This document shows, in pieces, positions 58,197 to 64,000 of a stretch of 64,000 bases of DNA. Both the position numbers and the translations under genes were made by a program. Each line of letters starts with the position of its first letter. The first letter of the stretch is position 1. Under the pieces are notes generated by a model. The model was not told the origin of the DNA. It saw only the letters and a program-made list of their open reading frames with translations, and ran no database searches. The stretch lies in NCBI RefSeq assembly GCF_932294415.1, contig NC_065541.1, positions 49,454,290 through 49,518,289 of the forward strand, given 5' to 3'. The DNA comes from Quercus robur. Lineage: Eukaryota; Streptophyta; Magnoliopsida; Fagales; Fagaceae.

Positions 58197-61100
58197 ATGG
58201 ATAAAGGACAATATTTAATTATACCTCATTTATTTGATGACACTAACTATGCATACTGGAAAGTACGTATGAGAGCTTTCTTGCAGCCATTAGAAGAGAA
58301 AGTGTGGCAAGTTGTGGAGATAGGCTAGACCAAGCCTAAGGAAGCGCCAACCGATTGGGTTGATGCTATAGACACCCCATTTTACAACTTGCATTTAACC
58401 AACTGGTAGATCTTCAGATTTGTGATACAAAACAAATCTTGATGCTCTAACGATCATAATAGTATGTCATGAGTTTTGATCGGACCACCTGATTAAAAGT
58501 TATCATACAACTAGTTTTCAATGACCATGGCTCACCTAAATGATGGGCCCGATCATGTCTTATTTTAAACATTTAATTTTGATTAGTTCTCACAAGAATT
58601 AATTTAAAATTAATTAAGTGTGATTTTTGATTGGATTTCATTTTTTTTTCTTTTTTATTTAATAATAAAAAATATTTTTCTTTATGGCATCTTATATGCT
58701 CTTTTGAAAAAAAAATGGAGATAGAAAAAGATATGATCCATGAAAAATCCAAAAAAAAAAAAAAAAGCTCGAAAAACGTCATTATCTTCAGCAGCAACTT
58801 GAATCGCATTTTTGGCCTGGAAAACGTTGAAATTTGGTTTTCTTTATTTCTATAAGAGTTGTAGATAATTGAATTTCCTTTCAAAAACAATCAATCCCTA
58901 ATCAATTTGAATTTTGAGCAGAAAGTTATGGCCAAAATACGAAACAGGTGCAGAAGATAACACAAATTCAACATCATCTTCAATTTTCTTTCAAAATTTC
59001 AAATGGGGATCAACATCAAATCTGTTCAAGCTTATCTAATAGGCTTATCCCTTACCTTAGCTTCAGAAGAAATTTTTTTGAAAAATAAATTGCATAGAGA
59101 AACAGATACATCCTGTGAAAAATTTAAAAAATGCTAAAAAAATGTTACTATTTTCAGCAGCAATTTGAAATGCATTTTTTTGTCTTGGAAAATGTTAAAA
59201 TTTGGTTTTCTCTATTTTTGAAAAAGTTGTAGATAATTGAATTTCCTTTCAAAAAATACCAATCTTGAATCAATTGGAATTTTGAGCAGAAAGTTAGAGC
59301 CAAAATACGAAATAGGTGCAGCATCATCTTCAACTTCCTTTCAAAATTCAAATGGGGCTCAACACCAAATCCGTTCCAGCTCATTTAAACAGGTTATCTC
59401 CTCCCTTAGCTTCAGAAGAAAGCTAATAACTTAGCTTTAAAGTTAAGCCATCCCTTCCCCTATAAATAGAGAAGACCTCTTTCATTTTTTGGACCCCCAA
59501 TTCCCTCTGGAGAGCTAGTGAGAAAGCAAAAAAAAGAAGCTATTGTGCAACCATTGTTTTTACTTTGGTTGTAGTTTAGTACTTCATTACTTTCTCCCTA
59601 GCCCTCTAAGTGACCACTTCTCCCTTTTAATTTATGCTCTATGCTGGTAAGTAGTTAATTATGTTCTTTAACTTTCTACACATGCTGGAATAAATGCTTA
59701 CAAGTCATTATTTGCTTCTTTTATGATATGCTTGGATGAACATTCCTATATGTCTCATTGATATTCCTTTTACATGCTTAGATGAACACTTCTAAGATAA
59801 AGCACAAATTTCTCTTGAATGCTTAGATGAACACTTCTAGGCTAAAGCACAAATTTCTCTTGACTACTTAGATGAACATGTCTAAGTAGTTGTTTTACTT
59901 TTTTAAAAGCTTGAACAATCATGTCAAAGTATTTTGATTTTCTCTAGATAAACATGTCTAAGGGATTTTCCTTTATTTCTTTTTATAATTGCTTGGATGA
60001 TCAAATATGCTTAAATGTTTTATTTTATTTTATTTTTTCTCTTTGAAATTATGTTGATGACAAATAACATGACAACTTTGTTTTTTTCTTCACATGCTTA
60101 GATGAACATATTTAGGCTAGGAATTCTTTATTTACATTGATTTCTTGGATGAACATGCCATTACCTTCATGCTTTCTTTACATTAAAAATTGTTATCTAA
60201 CAAATTTCACTTTTTGTTTCTCTTTATGTCAAATTCCCCTAACACATATTTGATTACAATTCTTGCAAATTAACATGTTTGTATGACATATTGTTTGTAT
60301 TTGTTTGACATGACATGGTCTTGGCCACCTTAACCTGGGAGACTGGTTTTATCGAGCAAGATGGGTGTTTAATCCCTTCTCATCTCGTAAATTAGCCTCC
60401 GAACCAAGATCAAGGGTTCTAGACTATGCTATTGTATATGCAATTTCACATTTTTTAGAATGTAATTAGGAAATAAAGCAATGTAATTTATTTTTCTTAG
60501 ATTGTATCTAGGACAAAAAGCATTGTAAATTTTTTTTACAAAATTGATGTAAATTGTCATATATATTAATACAATAAAAGCATCTTTTATATTGAAGGTT
60601 TTCTTATTTTTCCATTTAAATTAAATAAGTGGCGACTCCATGTAAAATCCTCGATCTAGGGGGGAGTATATTTTATTGTGAACTCGACATTTTGAGCATC
60701 ATGGTCCCACCCGTTCGTACGGGTTAGGCCCAGTTTGAGAAAAAATTGGCGGGCCGGGGTCGTAGTCGTTTACAGATGCTAAGATCAAGGTGGCAAATTT
60801 CAACAGCAGGGCATTGAATGTGTTATTTAGTGTGGTCACGAATGAGGAGTTCAAGAAGATATCCTCTATTGAAACTACAAAGGAAGCGTGGATCATCCTC
60901 CAGACAACCTATGAAGGAACTAAGGATGTCAAGGATTCGAAACTTCAGAGGCTTACTACGAGCTTTGAAGAGATCAAGATGGAGGAAGATGAGTCATGCG
61001 ATGAGTTTTATGCCAAGCTCAAGGACATAGTGAACTCAGCATTTAATCTTGGGAAAACCATTCCCGAACCCAAGATTGTTAGAAATGTGCTTAGATCTCT

Positions 61101-62510
61101 ACCCGAGAGATTTCATGCCAAGATCACTACAATTGAGGAATCAAAGGATATTGATAAAATTCCTTTGACAGAGCTGGTTAGCAATCTGCAGACCTATGAG
61201 TTGGTTTTGATAAGGATTGAGAAATCTAGTAAGGGTAAGAGCAAGACATTGAAGGCTAAGAGCAGTGACACTGATGATTCTTTAGACGATGAAAATTCTA
61301 AAATGAAATCCGACATCACAAGGCAATTCAAAAAGTTCATGAAGAATGCAAATGGTAAAGGATTTGACAAAGACTGAAAGCAATCCAGTTCGTCTCAGTT
61401 CAAGAACCAAGATAAAGGAAAGAAGGATGCTAGGGATTGCGGTCAATACACTGTTCCCTTAGGACCAAAGTGCTTTGGGTGTCAAGGTTTCGGTCACATG
61501 AAACAAGAGTGCCCTACGTATCTCAAGACCATTGGGAAAAGCAAGACACTTGTTGCTACTTTGAGTGACACTGAGCCTGAGGATGATTCTGATAATGAGG
61601 ATGCTGGAATCCTAAATGCCTTCACTGCCACTGTAAATCCTACTGAGGGGATCGTTGAAGATGTGGATGATGAAGAGGACTTGGTGGATTCTAAGTTCGA
61701 GAAAATGGATGATCAAGATGATATCCATGCAGACTATGAAAAGTTGTATAAAGGTTTCTAAGAAGTATGAAAAACTATAAAGGATGGCCACCAAGAAGCT
61801 AAGTGATGTGAAACTTGATTGAGAAGAGCTTTCCACAAAGTTTGATGAAGTTAATCAGACTATTGGCGCATTGCGGTTTGAGAACAATTTCTTGACTAAA
61901 AAGACCAAGAAGCTTGAGGTAGAGTTGTTCCAAGTTAGAGCTTAGTTGGAAAGGACTTTAAGTGTAAAGTTTGACGAGATGCTCAGCATTCAGAAATCTG
62001 CTTCTGATCGAACCGATTTAGGGTATGATTTCTCTTCTTCCAATATTGCTTCTACTAGTACTACTATTTTTGTTTCACCTGTTAATATTGTGAAATCTGA
62101 GAACAATAATGTGAAAACTGTTTTAGCTAGTGAAAATATAGACAAGGGTAAATCTATCTTAGGAGCACCCCCTAAGTTTGATAAGAAAGAGATTAGAAAC
62201 CCTAGGACTAAGAAGGGAAACACTCAAAGTCTAAATAGAAGAAGCAGCATCTTTGTTATCACTATGGAGCGACTGGACATACTCGATCTAATCGTTATAA
62301 GTGGTTAGCCACTCAACAGAGCAATAGTATGATCTCATCGGGAAACCAGAATCAGTTTCCATCCTCTTTCGCTCCTCTTGGAGATCTACTTAAAGCCCTC
62401 ATGTTCCTTTCGAACTTGAGCAGTTTCAATTCTTCCCCCTTACCACTGGATCAAAGGTATGCTAAACGAAAAGGTTCTCCCAAGGTGTGGAAGAAAAAAG
62501 GCTCAAAGTG
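58197..62510 (+). pseudogene. copia gag, interrupted
   Basis: Start at 58197: the first 56 codons show LIIPHLFDDTNYAYWKVRM, the usual start of copia gag (DUF4219), with a TAG where relatives have Trp. An LTR is inserted at codon 57, and the frame resumes at 60775. It goes on with the gag (UBN2-type) domain, KEAWIILQTTYEGTKDVKD, FYAKLKDIVNSAFNLG and LRSLPERFHAKIT. After a stop at 61375 comes the knuckle CFGCQGFGHMKQEC (61471-61512). Acidic and coiled-coil parts follow with further stops. A second knuckle near 62240-62300 has lost two of its cysteines. Gag forms the particle that holds element RNA. Confidence 0.85.
58367..60774 (+). mobile_element. Solo LTR (2408 bp) inserted in copia gag
   Basis: It starts TATAGACACCCCATTTTAC (TG is expected at the start, so a G to A change is likely) and ends GTCGTAGTCGTTTACA. 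The exact 5-bp duplication GATGC lies at 58362-58366 and 60775-60779. An internal duplication of about 430 bp spacing is visible (58835-59010 versus 59200-59365). A series of GCTTAGATGAACA repeats lies at 59730-60150. No ORF of note. Confidence 0.85.
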
Positions 62511-63540
62511 ATTTAGTCACTTTTTCTCTCTCTCCCCTTTCTTGCTTGTGTGTTTTGCTTTCTTGTTTTGAGTCAGTCTAGTTTATACTTTGTTTTGTTT
62601 GTTCATTTTCAGTTTTTTTATTTATTTTGTTTTTCATAAAAAAAAATTGAAAAATAAAAAAAATACAAAAACAGTGTGTGTTTGTGTACATTGGTACTTG
62701 TGTACCTTGGATGGTCATTGAAATAAAGTTTTCTAAACTTTGTGTCATTTGTAGCTTAGATGAGCATCTCTATGCACAACTAAGTAAGTGAGTTTTGTGA
62801 CTCGTGTTTGTGATGAGTAAGATTAAGTAATCTCTTGTATTTAACACTTGTATCACTCTTTTTTATGGGAAGGACTATAAAATCCTAAGAGAAATGCATA
62901 AATAACCATCTCACCACTGTTGCCCGCCAATTATGAAATGACATCTGTATGCTTTGGCATAGCAAAAGTGTAATGTCACAAGCCTAACATAATTGGGTAT
63001 TTTTTTTCTCTCTCTTATATGCCCATGCATGGTTTGCTTAAAAGAAAAGTATGCAAAGAAAATTAAAAGCAAAAAGAATCAAAATGCTTTATATATGATG
63101 GCAAGCGTGTCTTCTAAGAGATGTGGGAGTTATAGGATGTACCTTGAAGGTGATAGTCCCCATCAAGTAGTTATGATTGTGTGTGAGTTAAAGTGATTTT
63201 CTCATATCTCAAATCGTCATACATGTAGGCACTTATGCAATCTTGCGATATTTTTCACACACAACACGCAATATTCTTTGCTACTCTTGATACATGTGCA
63301 GGTACAATGTGATTTGGCCATCATAAGAAATATATGTGTTGATGTATACTCACTAAACTGTCTTGACTTGTTTTTGAAATATAAAATTGGTTAGACTTAT
63401 TTAGTCTATGTGTGTGTTTTGGATCTAAATGCTTATCATTTTTCTTGATGAGAGATGTTTTTGAGAGCTTAAAATTATGCTTGGATATTTGGTTGAGTAG
63501 CATGTTTGATTGCATTCATGCCTGTATTTTTCTCTTCTTT
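62511..63540 (+). other. Non-coding part of the copia element after gag
   Basis: T-rich and A-rich tracts (62600-62680) and several short frames of no recognisable type. No integrase, reverse transcriptase or RNase H motif was found in any frame I inspected. Confidence 0.5.
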
Positions 63541-63554
63541 AAAAAACTATTTTT

Positions 63555-63850
63555 AAGCAATCTCGATAGCTTCTCGATACCTCTCGACAGCTATGCTATC
63601 TATCAAGCCTTTTAAGCTTCTTTTCTCGATAGCTGTTATCATAATATCGATCCATCGAGCTTCTCAAGATTCAATCTTGATAGCTTCTCGATCCATCGAG
63701 GAAGTTTCTGTATGCTCGATAGATGCTCGATAGCTTCTCAATCCATCGAGATCACATTGCTGTGGACACCTCTCAATAGCTCCTCGATAGCTCTATCTTG
63801 CTATTTTTAATTCTCGACACCTCTCGACACCTTTCGATCTATCGAGAAAT
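63555..63850. repeat. Cluster of TCTCGATAGCT / ATCGAG motifs
   Basis: The words CTCGATAG, TCGATCCATCGAG and CTCGACACC occur about fifteen times in 300 bp, many in self-complementary pairs (CTCGAT...ATCGAG). The same words occur in the 5' LTR at 53990-54085. Confidence 0.85.
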
Positions 63851-64000
63851 TGAGATTTCTAAACCTTTTCACGTACCCCATTTGATCTTCAGCTTAAATC
63901 AAGTTTTCTTCGTCTGGTATGATCCTTTTTCTCTATTCTATCATGCATTTCATATTTTCTGACCTAAGTTTTGGGTTTTTGAAAAGTTTTTGGGGTTTTT

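Larger units (their letters stand above)
53789..64000 (+). mobile_element. Ty1/copia-type LTR element with gag-only visible interior, broken by two LTR insertions, open at the window end
   Basis: The left LTR starts near 53789 (TGTTAGGACATATG) or 53810, and ends CTATCA at 58126. A tRNA-Met primer binding site follows, then gag with a CCHC knuckle (to 62510), then at least 1.5 kb without a coding region. No integrase or reverse transcriptase is seen before the window ends, so it looks like a gag-only non-autonomous copy, unless pol lies beyond. Two foreign LTRs are inserted, one in the LTR (54454-57786) and one in gag (58367-60774). Confidence 0.82.

Overview
This is a gene-poor, repeat-rich stretch of nuclear DNA from a flowering plant, most likely a woody eudicot. 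The evidence is canonical GT-AG introns, three plant-type genes and many nested plant transposons. The repeat style made me think of Fagales, but that is only an impression.

Three host genes look intact: (1) an intronless membrane-anchored SAM-dependent methyltransferase at 18422-19351, minus strand; (2) a GRF-interacting factor (GIF/AN3 family, GIF2-like) in four exons, 30617 down to 24815, minus strand; (3) a DHHC protein S-acyltransferase of the Arabidopsis PAT12 type in seven exons, 43283-46979, plus strand. They act in unrelated processes and nothing suggests joint control.

Layout. 1-987 is the end of a terminal-inverted-repeat element. 1237-10423 is a complete Tat-type Ty3/gypsy element on the minus strand (ATAAT target duplication). 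Its gag-pol is a single frame broken only by nonsense codons, and it carries an intron-containing antisense extra ORF on the plus strand. 10429-12053 holds a possible ABCC-transporter relic and an inverted repeat. 12059-16837 is a second LTR element (AATAT target duplication) with a gag fragment and a decayed antisense ORF but no pol. 17104-23931 contains small DNA transposons, a duplicated segment and the methyltransferase gene. 24200-30900 is the GIF gene, with an old L1 relic in intron 1. 31013-33847 holds a SINE and two MITEs with clear target duplications. 34280-40146 is a decayed L1-type LINE. 40818-43080 is a large palindromic TIR structure just upstream of the PAT12-like gene. 47375-48420 is SINE, MITE and microsatellite debris. 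49550-53150 is a non-autonomous Helitron carrying gene-like promoter, leader and exon sequence, inserted in an old LTR relic. 53789 to the window end is a copia-type element with a gag-only visible interior, interrupted by two separate LTR insertions (54454-57786 and 58367-60774).

The most notable items are the Helitron with its gene-like cargo, the antisense intron-containing ORFs kept in both gypsy-like elements, the C-to-T-like nonsense pattern in gag-pol, and a natural empty site that confirms one MITE insertion.
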